Shown here: piece by piece, positions 1-7,358 of the stretch
Layout: each line of letters opens with the position of its first letter
Position numbering within the stretch: the stretch's first letter is position 1
Source of the DNA: Magnetococcales bacterium
GTDB taxonomy: Bacteria > Pseudomonadota > Magnetococcia > Magnetococcales > Magnetaquicoccaceae
DNA: 64,000 nucleotides
Assembly (NCBI GenBank): GCA_011089965.1
Contig: JAANAU010000001.1
Span: forward strand, 1 to 64,000
Direction of reading: 5' to 3'
Program-made: the position numbers and the translations under genes
The notes under the pieces: generated by a model
What the model saw: the letters and a program-made list of their open reading frames with translations, nothing else
Told to the model about the DNA's origin: nothing
Database searches by the model: none

Positions 1-133
1 AGGCGCTTATTGCGTCCTTTCATTCGAGGCCGTGGCCCGGTTGCGCAAGGAAGGATTTAAGGCCAGACGGTTGGAAGAGGGATTTCCGGAGTGGCAGAAA
101 GCCAATCTTCCAGTGGAACTGTATAGCAAATAA
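1..133 (+). CDS. Rhodanese-domain protein, C-terminal end only
   Basis: Only the last 43 codons are inside the window, read in the frame that ends at the TAA at 131-133. The peptide begins GAYCVLSFEAV and ends with an F-P-E-W stretch and LPVEL. This matches the end of a rhodanese domain, where the active-site YC loop is followed by a helix and a 'GFPEW' segment. In my memory this wording is typical of ArsR-type regulators with a C-terminal rhodanese domain, but the N-terminal part lies outside the window, so that is inference. The Cys of the YC pair would be the sulfur-carrying residue. It sits just upstream of an AT-rich restriction-modification island. Confidence 0.6.
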   Translation, partial: GAYCVLSFEAVARLRKEGFKARRLEEGFPEWQKANLPVELYSK

Positions 134-226
134 TAAAACTCTTTATTTTATCCATTAGGTTGCGAAAGGTTGAATTAAAATATCGGCCAGCATTGCAAGT
201 CGGCGCATAAAATTCTTAATCCTTAA

Positions 227-1027
227 TTATAGCTCATACGCCTTTCTGTCAGAAATAACTTTAAAATCTATTAATGATTTTTGAACCAAGCTATAATGTT
301 TTTCATCAACAACAGAAAGTTTCAATATATCATTAATTTCTTGAACAGATAATTCAAGAATAGCTACATCAGATTCTCCCAGAAACTGTACAGCTATTGG
401 ACGACAAATAGTCTGTGGATATTTCTTTTGACAAAGCAGCAAATCTTGCATAACTTGGACAATTCCAAATTTGTCACCGGGTGATTTAGCTTGACAAGGA
501 ATTGAAAAATGTGCTCCTCTTTTGTTTATTCCTAAATAAATTTCATCTACTTCAATTTGTCCAATAGATTCAACAGTCGTTCTTAAATGATTTTGAATTG
601 AATAACATGTTAATCCTAAAAACATATCAACCAATCTATTGTATCTAATTCTGGTTAGCAAAGATTGTTCATCAGTACCAGGAGCATATAATTTAACAAT
701 TTTAGGAGTTGCATCAGGAATGATAATCTTCACTCTATTATTTGTAGGTTCGATTTTTCCAGGTGATGCCAATCGAAATTCATATTTTGCTATCCCATTT
801 CCAGTAATAATCCATTCTGAACCTTCAGGAGCAGTCTTCTGAATATAATCTGGAAGATCCTTTCTAAAACGAAAACTGTATGGTATGTCCCCTATATTCT
901 TAATTCTTTCTATTTTTAACGTTGAACATGCTTTGACCAAATCCTCACGTTCAAACTGCAACCTTGGGAATCCAGGTTTGTAAACATCTTGAAAGACACG
1001 CACCATGACGGCTTCATAATGACTCAT
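227..1027 (-). CDS. Putative PD-(D/E)XK restriction endonuclease, partner of the adjacent methyltransferase
   Basis: A 266-residue protein with no signal peptide or membrane segment. Around residues 160-190 it reads VDEIYLG, then an 18-residue spacer, then PCQAKSPGDK. An acidic pair followed by a Q-x-K motif fits a PD-(D/E)XK nuclease core in which Gln replaces the usual second acid. A following helix (IVQVMQDL) with a conserved Q also fits. It lies 41 bases downstream of a C5-cytosine methyltransferase on the same strand, so I read it as the cognate restriction enzyme. Base composition is clearly AT-rich compared with the genes from 3 kb onward, suggesting lateral acquisition. The nuclease call is inference from the motif and neighbour. 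The start has only a weak ribosome binding site, and an ATG a few codons in is an alternative. Confidence 0.6.
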   Translation of the reverse strand: MSHYEAVMVRVFQDVYKPGFPRLQFEREDLVKACSTLKIERIKNIGDIPYSFRFRKDLPDYIQKTAPEGSEWIITGNGIAKYEFRLASPGKIEPTNNRVKIIIPDATPKIVKLYAPGTDEQSLLTRIRYNRLVDMFLGLTCYSIQNHLRTTVESIGQIEVDEIYLGINKRGAHFSIPCQAKSPGDKFGIVQVMQDLLLCQKKYPQTICRPIAVQFLGESDVAILELSVQEINDILKLSVVDEKHYSLVQKSLIDFKVISDRKAYEL

Positions 1028-1068
1028 TCTTATTTACCATAACCCTAAAAAAGTTCCAATAAGAGATT

Positions 1069-2352
1069 TTAACCAACCATTCTCTTTCTTGGAGGGATAA
1101 CATTTCTTGAAACACCCCAATAGTCTGACGCCTCTGACATGTCATTAACCAATAACGAACTGTTGTTAATAATCAATCTCCTGATAGGCCATGAAATATT
1201 TGACTTCCCTTCAGACTTAATAATTTCTAAAGCGATAGCACGGGCTAACAAAGGTGCAACCGCGTTACCAATTTGACGGAATCCGTGCCAAATAGTACGA
1301 TGAAACTGAAACCAATCTGGAAAACTATGAAGTCGAGCAGCCTCACGTATAGATATACATCTTGGCTGAGAATAATGTATTGGTCTTGGAGCGGTATGCG
1401 CCCCTCTATCACTAGCAGTTCCGGCACGAAGTGTATTGCATGGTCTATCAGGATGCAACCTATAGAATCGACTTACTGGCTCAGTTGAACCGGGAGGCGT
1501 GTTTGCAAATCTTTCAACAGAAAATGAAGCATGACGTGATCCGATGTGACCATAAACTTTATCAGTATCTAATATTCTTGCGTTACTCATAAAATAATTT
1601 CTATCAAATGAGAATATTTCGTTGTGTGCGGCGTATTTTATTTTTTCAACTTTTACTCCTGAATCACTGTCAACAAATATACCAATATCCTCAAGTGATG
1701 AAAGAGCAGATCTTGCCCCCACATGTGACAATCCATCATTGAATAAAACATTTTGCTCTGACAATGAGTAATGCGTACCCTTTGGGTATTGGACGATACT
1801 CCTTTTTGAACCAATCAATATTAAACGACGTCTTTTTTGTGGCACTCCGTAGTCGGCAGCATCTAATATTTGAAATGGCAGGGTGATTTTGTAACCAATA
1901 CCTTCAAATTCATTAATCAATTCGTACAAAAATTTTTTGTGGTCGCCAGATGCAAGACCCGGAACATTTTCAAAAATAAAATAGTTTGGAGATAAAATTT
2001 TCAAAGCTCGAACATATTCAAATACAAGCTTGTTTCTAGGGTCATCTAATTGTCTTTTGCCAATATTAGAAAAACCTTGACAAGGTGGGCCACCAACCAC
2101 AATATCTAAGTTTGTTATATTATTTCTATGCAGTAAATTTTCAAAATCTTTCTCAGTTACGTCAGAAATATTATTGCAAATGGTTTGCGTATACGGAAAA
2201 TTAATATGGTGAACTAAAGCGTGAATCGGGTCAACCTCAACAGCGCCTATAATATCAAACCCAGCAGATTCAAACCCAAGAGACATTCCTCCCGCACCAG
2301 AAAAAAGGTCTATAGCGGTCATTCTTCGTGAGGTAGTGTTTATTGTATTCAT
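1069..2352 (-). CDS. DNA (cytosine-5-)-methyltransferase
   Basis: About 427 residues. The order of C5-methyltransferase motifs is clear: AIDLFSGAGGMSLGF (motif I, SAM binding) near the N-terminus, GGPPCQGFS with the catalytic Cys (motif IV), FENVPG (ENV, motif VI), GVPQKRRRLILIG (motif VIII), PCNTLRAG, then REAARLHSFPD and IGNAVAPLLA (motifs IX-X) at the end. It methylates cytosine C5 in a target that cannot be predicted from sequence alone. The reading frame stays open for 168 codons further upstream, but family homology begins only just after the ATG at 2352. That ATG has an AGGGGA ribosome binding site 7 bases before it, so I chose it. It pairs with the downstream endonuclease as a type II system in an AT-rich segment. 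Confidence 0.9.
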   Translation of the reverse strand: MNTINTTSRRMTAIDLFSGAGGMSLGFESAGFDIIGAVEVDPIHALVHHINFPYTQTICNNISDVTEKDFENLLHRNNITNLDIVVGGPPCQGFSNIGKRQLDDPRNKLVFEYVRALKILSPNYFIFENVPGLASGDHKKFLYELINEFEGIGYKITLPFQILDAADYGVPQKRRRLILIGSKRSIVQYPKGTHYSLSEQNVLFNDGLSHVGARSALSSLEDIGIFVDSDSGVKVEKIKYAAHNEIFSFDRNYFMSNARILDTDKVYGHIGSRHASFSVERFANTPPGSTEPVSRFYRLHPDRPCNTLRAGTASDRGAHTAPRPIHYSQPRCISIREAARLHSFPDWFQFHRTIWHGFRQIGNAVAPLLARAIALEIIKSEGKSNISWPIRRLIINNSSLLVNDMSEASDYWGVSRNVIPPRKRMVG

Positions 2353-2684
2353 GATTGAGTCCCCTGAAAAAGCCGCCACGCAACGTGAGCCATCTACCCA
2401 TCCAACCAAAGTCACGTTAAACCACGAGCCAATCATATGATTGTGAACAAAACTTGCGCGTTTCGACATGCGATTCTTAATAAATACTACGAAATCAATA
2501 TGATGATTGGTCGTATCGGAACAAAAACAGGCTGAATCATGCCTCTGCCCGGCAGTGTTCAACCCGAGAACATCTCTGATGCGATCCGTCACCGGAGTGA
2601 AGGTCAATCCCACTGCTTCCGATCCAGACACACGCGCACGAAAATACTCCAGAATGCGCAGCGCCATCCCCGTCTCTTCCAGAG
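2353..2684. other. Region between methyltransferase start and toxin remnant, no gene recognised
   Basis: 332 bases. On the minus strand the frame of the methyltransferase runs open through it (the part just below 2684 reads LEETGMALRILEYF), but I recognise no domain there. The segment nearest the methyltransferase reads like non-coding sequence. It must contain the promoter and ribosome binding site (AGGGGA) of the methyltransferase. It may hold the decayed downstream partner of the higB remnant, but no HigA-type helix-turn-helix is visible. Confidence 0.5.
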
Positions 2685-2899
2685 TCACCCAAAAAGCGTA
2701 GTGAGAAGATATTTGTTGCCTGCTATATTCATTACAAATCTGTTGTTTGGTAACAATACTTGCGTAAAGAAATTGATTTTTGATACCAGAAGATCTGATC
2801 CAATTTGCACGTAATACCAAAGCATACCACGCTTCCAAAGGCCCTTTGGCATCCATATAAGCGGGATTGTTTTCCCGAAATTCTCGTAACGTAGATCAT
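2685..2899 (-). pseudogene. HigB-like mRNA interferase toxin, frameshifted remnant
   Basis: Two pieces in different minus-strand frames line up end to end with the HigB/RelE-superfamily toxin. The first piece reads STLREFRENNPAYMDAK and continues to PLEAWYALVLRANW and IKNQF.YASIV. The second, one frame over, reads NNRFVMNIAGNKYLL. An intact HigB has the 'L.AWY......W....IK..F..ASIV.NNRVVFNI.GNKYRL' order without a break. The break falls near 2745-2760. The start is also damaged: an in-frame TGA lies just before the STLREF codons, while the nearest ATG (2899) is in another frame. The C-terminal part of the toxin after GNKYLL is missing (stop at 2685). No antitoxin gene follows. It is probably a dead toxin-antitoxin locus next to the restriction-modification genes. 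Confidence 0.7.
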
Positions 2900-2961
2900 C
2901 GTAACCATCCGACGGCTGTGACGCAAGAGTCACTGGGCTGGTTGCGTTTCATCTGGAGAAT

Positions 2962-3504
2962 ATGCTACATAAAAATATTTTCACATCCCTCCTGCTGCTT
3001 GCGTCCGTCAAAATGAAACGATCCATCAGCGTGGAAAACTTTTTGCGGCAGATTGCTCAAGGCCAACAACGATACCGCATCATCGATTTGCGCGGAGACT
3101 ACCAGCGTGCCATACCGGGATCGATTCCGACACGCTTTCATTCGGATATGTTTTATGAAGAAGCGGGCTGGGTCCAGGACATGCTCGGGGTGCAATTCCA
3201 GGTCGGCGAGCCGGTGCTCCTGGTGTGCAATACCGGCAACTCCAGCCTGGAAGCGGTTGATCTCTTCATCCGCAAGAACCGTCGTTCCCCCTATACCCTC
3301 ATGAGCCTGGCCGGCGGCATCATGGCCTATGAAGAACAGATCACCCGTTGGACCGAAGGTTATCGCCGTCAGGAGCAGTTCCTGAGCGAACTGAACACAA
3401 TCACCACCCCCTCCAACCGCTTCCAGTTCCTGATTACCAGTTTGTGGCAACGACGCAAGCCCAAAGGGTGGCAACGGCTGTTCCATCCCTCCAGTTGGTT
3501 CTGA
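2962..3504 (+). CDS. Rhodanese-like domain protein
   Basis: 180 residues. From about residue 20 it shows a rhodanese fold: an IIDLRGDYQRA motif (the 'D.R...E...G.I' part), then PVLLVCNTGNSS, where the Cys of the CNTGNSS loop is the expected sulfur-accepting residue, then SLAGGIMAYEE, matching the 'L.GG...W' helix. About 50 residues follow, ending in a basic, aromatic tail (KPKGWQRLF) that I do not recognise. A hydrophobic start (LLLLASV) might be a weak signal or anchor if the ATG at 2962 is used. An internal ATG at 3013 would remove it. A GGAG lies only 3 bases before 2962, which is short. It is convergent with the chemotaxis receptor, with 3 bases between stop codons. The physiological sulfur donor or acceptor is unknown. 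Confidence 0.75.
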   Translation: MLHKNIFTSLLLLASVKMKRSISVENFLRQIAQGQQRYRIIDLRGDYQRAIPGSIPTRFHSDMFYEEAGWVQDMLGVQFQVGEPVLLVCNTGNSSLEAVDLFIRKNRRSPYTLMSLAGGIMAYEEQITRWTEGYRRQEQFLSELNTITTPSNRFQFLITSLWQRRKPKGWQRLFHPSSWF

Positions 3505-3507
3505 CGG

Positions 3508-5391
3508 TCAGACAGAATCGTCCAGGGTGAAAAAATTCATTTTTTCCACCAAATCATCGGCATGTTGACTCATTTCCCCTGCCATGGCATTCATCCGGTC
3601 AGCAGAGTCCGACACCAGTTGAATCATCCGATCCAACTCGTGAACCGCACGACTGACCTCGGCAGCCCCGCGATTCTGCTCCTCGGAAGCGGTCACGATC
3701 TCTTGTACCAGACTGGCCGTGCGTTGAATCTCCGGCACCATGCGCGCAATGATCGATCCCGCTTTTTCCGCAACCGTCACCGAATCATTGGAAAGGTGAT
3801 TGATCTCTCCAGCCGCCTCCTGTGAACGTTCCGCCAACTTGCGGACTTCGGCAGCCACCACCGCAAATCCTTTGCCATGCTCCCCTGCCCTGGCCGCCTC
3901 AATGGCCGCATTCAAGGCCAACAGATTGGTCTGACGGGCGATCTCTTCGATGATGCCGATCTTGCCCGCAATCTCCTTCATGGCAGATACTGCCTGGGCC
4001 ACCGCTTTACCCCCGGCCTCGGCCCCTTGTGCTGCCTGGTGCGCCAACACCCCGGTCGCACGGGCATTGTCCGTGTTCTGAGCAATGTTGCCCGACATCT
4101 GTTCCATGGTACGGGCCGTCACAGAGATGCTGGCCGTCTGTGCCCTGGAACCGGTAGCCAGCTTGTCCGATTCTGCACGCACCACACTGCTGCTCTCAAC
4201 CACCAGACCGGAAATGTGCCGGATCACACCCACCGTGTCCCGCAGATTGTCCACCATCTGATGCAGCGCCCCGTAAATCCCCTGCCCGGTATTGCACGCG
4301 GTAAAACGAACCGTCAAATCCCCCTTGGCCACTTTTTGACCAATCATCATCACATCTTCCAGATCGGCCATGTCGCAACCAAGCTGTTTCAGGATCTGTT
4401 TGCTGTATTTCAGGCTCAGGATGTTGGAGATCACCAGAATCACCAACACCGCCAGAACCATCATATACAAAGTATGTGTGGCCTGTTCCCTGAGTGCGCG
4501 CGCCCGTGCCTGCAACCGCTCGGCCACCACATCTTCCACCTGTTTGACCAGATCGATTTTCTGCGTGATGGTTGCAAACCAGTAGCCCGGATCGATACCA
4601 AATCCGCCCGTCCCCGCCTTGTCAAAGGCCAACTGACGCATCCGGTCCACCTCTTCGACCGCCTTGCCCTGGACCTTTTCCCTGAAGGTCGCCAGATCTT
4701 CAGAGCTGGCATTCCCAAGAAACACCAACAAATGGCTCTCCTGCCCGCCCATCAGTTGACCAAAACGCTGCAAAATCCCCGGAGCAAAACCATCCCGGGC
4801 AAAGGTGTTGGTCAAAGTGGCCCGTTCCAACCCCATGCGCTCCTTGGCATACAACAGATTGACATAGGCAATGGAACGGTTGGCCATCTCCACATCCGCT
4901 GCCAAACCATTCACCAACCCGATCACATCCAATAGCGCCTGAATGGTCCCGGTGTAATAAGCCAAGGCTTCCAATGCCGGAATGGCCAGTGAGTCCACCC
5001 GACCTCGGATCTCCTGAAGATTTTCCAGACGCTTCATGCCATCTGCCAGCTTGCGGACAAACAGATCTCCATGCAGCCCCTGATCAAACTTGCCGACAAA
5101 TTCACGCAATACGGATAATTTGGTATCGGTCTCCTCCTTGCGCAGTCTGGGGAGTTCATTCTTGAATTTCTCCCCTTTGCTGCCCAGAAAACCCGATGAC
5201 ATGCCCCGCTCTTTCTGGAGTTCATGCACCAATGCACCAATGCGTACCGACAACGATCCCAACGACTCCATGGCCGCCATGCGTCCGGCATAAGACCACT
5301 TCTCCAGGATGGTATTGCCACCAATCAGCAGCAAACCGATCATGGGCATCATCAGAATGATAATGAACTTTGTCCGCATACGCATTTGCAT
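3508..5391 (-). CDS. Methyl-accepting chemotaxis protein with NIT (nitrate/nitrite-type) sensing domain
   Basis: 627 residues with the classical transmembrane receptor layout. A membrane helix spans about residues 9-28. A helical periplasmic domain (about 45-290) follows, with [15 protein letters not shown] and an R-x-x-TD segment characteristic of NIT domains. A second membrane helix lies at about 303-323, then a HAMP linker ([18 protein letters not shown]). The signalling domain carries the invariant hairpin [20 protein letters not shown] followed by [16 protein letters not shown]. It should signal to CheA/CheW at the inner membrane. NIT domains are associated with nitrate/nitrite sensing, but the ligand here is not proven. 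There is no CheR/CheB pentapeptide tether at the C-terminus. It is divergent from the sigma-54-type promoter region upstream of 5670. Confidence 0.93.
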   Translation of the reverse strand: MQMRMRTKFIIILMMPMIGLLLIGGNTILEKWSYAGRMAAMESLGSLSVRIGALVHELQKERGMSSGFLGSKGEKFKNELPRLRKEETDTKLSVLREFVGKFDQGLHGDLFVRKLADGMKRLENLQEIRGRVDSLAIPALEALAYYTGTIQALLDVIGLVNGLAADVEMANRSIAYVNLLYAKERMGLERATLTNTFARDGFAPGILQRFGQLMGGQESHLLVFLGNASSEDLATFREKVQGKAVEEVDRMRQLAFDKAGTGGFGIDPGYWFATITQKIDLVKQVEDVVAERLQARARALREQATHTLYMMVLAVLVILVISNILSLKYSKQILKQLGCDMADLEDVMMIGQKVAKGDLTVRFTACNTGQGIYGALHQMVDNLRDTVGVIRHISGLVVESSSVVRAESDKLATGSRAQTASISVTARTMEQMSGNIAQNTDNARATGVLAHQAAQGAEAGGKAVAQAVSAMKEIAGKIGIIEEIARQTNLLALNAAIEAARAGEHGKGFAVVAAEVRKLAERSQEAAGEINHLSNDSVTVAEKAGSIIARMVPEIQRTASLVQEIVTASEEQNRGAAEVSRAVHELDRMIQLVSDSADRMNAMAGEMSQHADDLVEKMNFFTLDDSV

Positions 5392-5560
5392 CTTGATTCT
5401 TTCTCCCCAAATCCATTGAATGACAAAATAAGAAAATCATGCAATCCTGGCAATCTTGCTGCCAGTGTGTAAAGGTTATCAAGGGGTTTTGTCAAGAAAA
5501 AAATTGGTAAATGTCAAATATAATAATTAATATTTTTGATCACTGGTATTTGTTGGATGC

Positions 5561-5575
5561 TGGCACAGGTGTTGC
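5561..5575 (+). promoter_or_regulatory. Sigma-54 (RpoN) type -24/-12 promoter
   Basis: TGGCAC at 5561-5566 and TTGC at 5572-5575 are separated by 5 bases, so the GG and GC dinucleotides have the invariant 10-base spacing of RpoN promoters. Only the base after TTGC (G instead of A/T) departs from consensus. Transcription would begin near 5587, about 80 bases before the ATG at 5670, driving the GAF/HD-GYP gene and probably the cyclase gene behind it. The upstream 100-150 bases are AT-rich and could hold an enhancer-binding site, but I see no clear inverted repeat there. Confidence 0.7.
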
Positions 5576-5669
5576 GAATAAATACATATGCAACCAGACC
5601 GAATTGATATATACTTCTCAATTCCAAAGAATTGGTTCATGGAACGCGATGCATGATTGAGGAGTCGAT

Positions 5670-7325
5670 ATGGATCAACAGCCACCCCCAGTAACCATCC
5701 CGGTTTCAGGTACGGATATTGTCCGACGGATCGAGCGTCTGAACGATATCGGGATTGCCCTGTCTGCTGAACGCAATGTCAACAGGTTGCTGGAGATCAT
5801 CCTGCTGGGTGCCAAGGAGTTGACCAACGCCGATGCCGGAACCATGTACAGCGTCACAGATCACCATACCCTCAAATTCGAGATCCTGCGTACCGATTCT
5901 TTGGGCATTGCCATGGGTGGCACGACCGGCATTCCGATCAATTTTCCGGAATTGCCCTTGTACAAAAATGGTCAGCCCAATCTGCAAATGATTGCCGCCT
6001 TTTCGGCGCTCCAACGCACCACGGTCAACATCCCCGATGCGTATGAAGCCGAAGGGTTTGATTTTTCCGGAACCCGTGCCTTTGATCAACGCACCCATTA
6101 CCGTTCCAAGTCCTTTCTGACCGTCCCTTTGAAGAATCACGAAAACGAAATCATCGGTGTCTTGCAACTGATCAATGCCAAAGATGCCAACACCCAAGAA
6201 ATCGTTGCATTCTCTGAAGAATACCAGAAGCTGGCCGAATCCCTGGCCTCCCAGGCAGCCATTGCCCTGACCAACCAGAAACTGATCTCGGATCTCAAGG
6301 CGCTGTTTGAATCCTTTATTCAGGCCATTGCCTCGGCCATTGACGACAAATCCCCCTACACCGGTGGGCACTGCCACCGGGTGCCGGTGCTGGCGGAAAT
6401 GCTCGGCCAGGCTGTCAATGACTGCGAAGAGGGGCCGATCAAAGAACTGCGCTTCTCCGATGAACAGATGTATGAACTGAAGATCGCGGCTTGGTTGCAT
6501 GACTGCGGCAAGGTGGTGACACCCACCGAAGTGGTGGACAAAGGGACCAAACTGGAGACCATCTTTGATCGGATCCATTTGATCGATACCCGCTTTGAAG
6601 TGCTGAAACGGGATGTGGAGATCGCTTTTCTGAAAGAAAAACTCGCAGCTCTGCAAAACAGGGTTCCTCCTGAAATCATCCGGGTCATGGAAGAGGAGTT
6701 TCATGCCGAGTTGACACGCATCGATGCGGACCGGGAGTTTCTGCGCGAAACCAACATCGGAGGTGAGTTCATGTCCCCGCAACGTCAGGATCGGGTGCGG
6801 GCCATTGCCAGACGGCGCTTTGTCGATGCCAACGGCCAGGAGCGTCCCTTTCTGTCGGACAACGAGGTCTATAATCTCAACATTCCCAAGGGCACCATCA
6901 CTCCGGAAGAGCGTCAGATCATCAACAACCATGTGTCGGCCACCATCAAGATGCTCGATGCCATCCCCTTCCCGAAACATCTCAAGCAGGTTCCGGAGAT
7001 TGCCGGCGGTCACCACGAACAGATCAATGGTCAAGGCTATCCCAAAGGTCTGACCGGCGATCAGATGTCCATTCAGGCGCGCATGGTGGCCATTGCCGAT
7101 GTTTTTGAGGCCCTGACCGCCCGGGACCGGCCCTACAAGAAGGGTAAAACCCTCTCTTCTTCCTTGCAGATCCTGGGTTTCATGAAAAAGGACGGCCATA
7201 TCGATCCGGATCTGTTCAAACTGTTCATCGACAAGAAGGTCTATCTGGAATATGCCCAGGAGTACCTCTCCCCTGAACAGATCGATGAGGTCAATCCGGA
7301 AAAGATCCCCGGATATGTGCCATGA
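5670..7325 (+). CDS. GAF and HD-GYP domain protein, putative cyclic-di-GMP phosphodiesterase
   Basis: 551 residues, soluble. A GAF sensor domain occupies roughly residues 20-200; it ends with VPLKNHENEIIGVLQLINA. An HD-GYP domain follows, with HRVPVLAE at about 233, the metal-binding HDCGKVVTP at about 274, and HHEQINGQGYPKGL near 450, containing the GYP signature. A long insertion of about 120 residues separates the HD pair from the GYP motif. HD-GYP enzymes hydrolyse c-di-GMP to GMP or pGpG. The start at 5670 has a GAGGAG ribosome binding site. The downstream cyclase gene begins 33 bases after the stop, so the two are likely cotranscribed from the sigma-54-type promoter at 5561. Confidence 0.88.
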   Translation: MDQQPPPVTIPVSGTDIVRRIERLNDIGIALSAERNVNRLLEIILLGAKELTNADAGTMYSVTDHHTLKFEILRTDSLGIAMGGTTGIPINFPELPLYKNGQPNLQMIAAFSALQRTTVNIPDAYEAEGFDFSGTRAFDQRTHYRSKSFLTVPLKNHENEIIGVLQLINAKDANTQEIVAFSEEYQKLAESLASQAAIALTNQKLISDLKALFESFIQAIASAIDDKSPYTGGHCHRVPVLAEMLGQAVNDCEEGPIKELRFSDEQMYELKIAAWLHDCGKVVTPTEVVDKGTKLETIFDRIHLIDTRFEVLKRDVEIAFLKEKLAALQNRVPPEIIRVMEEEFHAELTRIDADREFLRETNIGGEFMSPQRQDRVRAIARRRFVDANGQERPFLSDNEVYNLNIPKGTITPEERQIINNHVSATIKMLDAIPFPKHLKQVPEIAGGHHEQINGQGYPKGLTGDQMSIQARMVAIADVFEALTARDRPYKKGKTLSSSLQILGFMKKDGHIDPDLFKLFIDKKVYLEYAQEYLSPEQIDEVNPEKIPGYVP

Positions 7326-7358
7326 TCCTCGGGCAGGCGGACGTGGAGGGGTAAAAAG

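Noticed and set aside
1069-2856. A single 595-codon open frame suggesting an N-terminally extended methyltransferase
   Set aside because: The extra 168 codons are half toxin remnant and half unrecognised sequence. The methyltransferase has its own ATG and AGGGGA site at 2352-2367.
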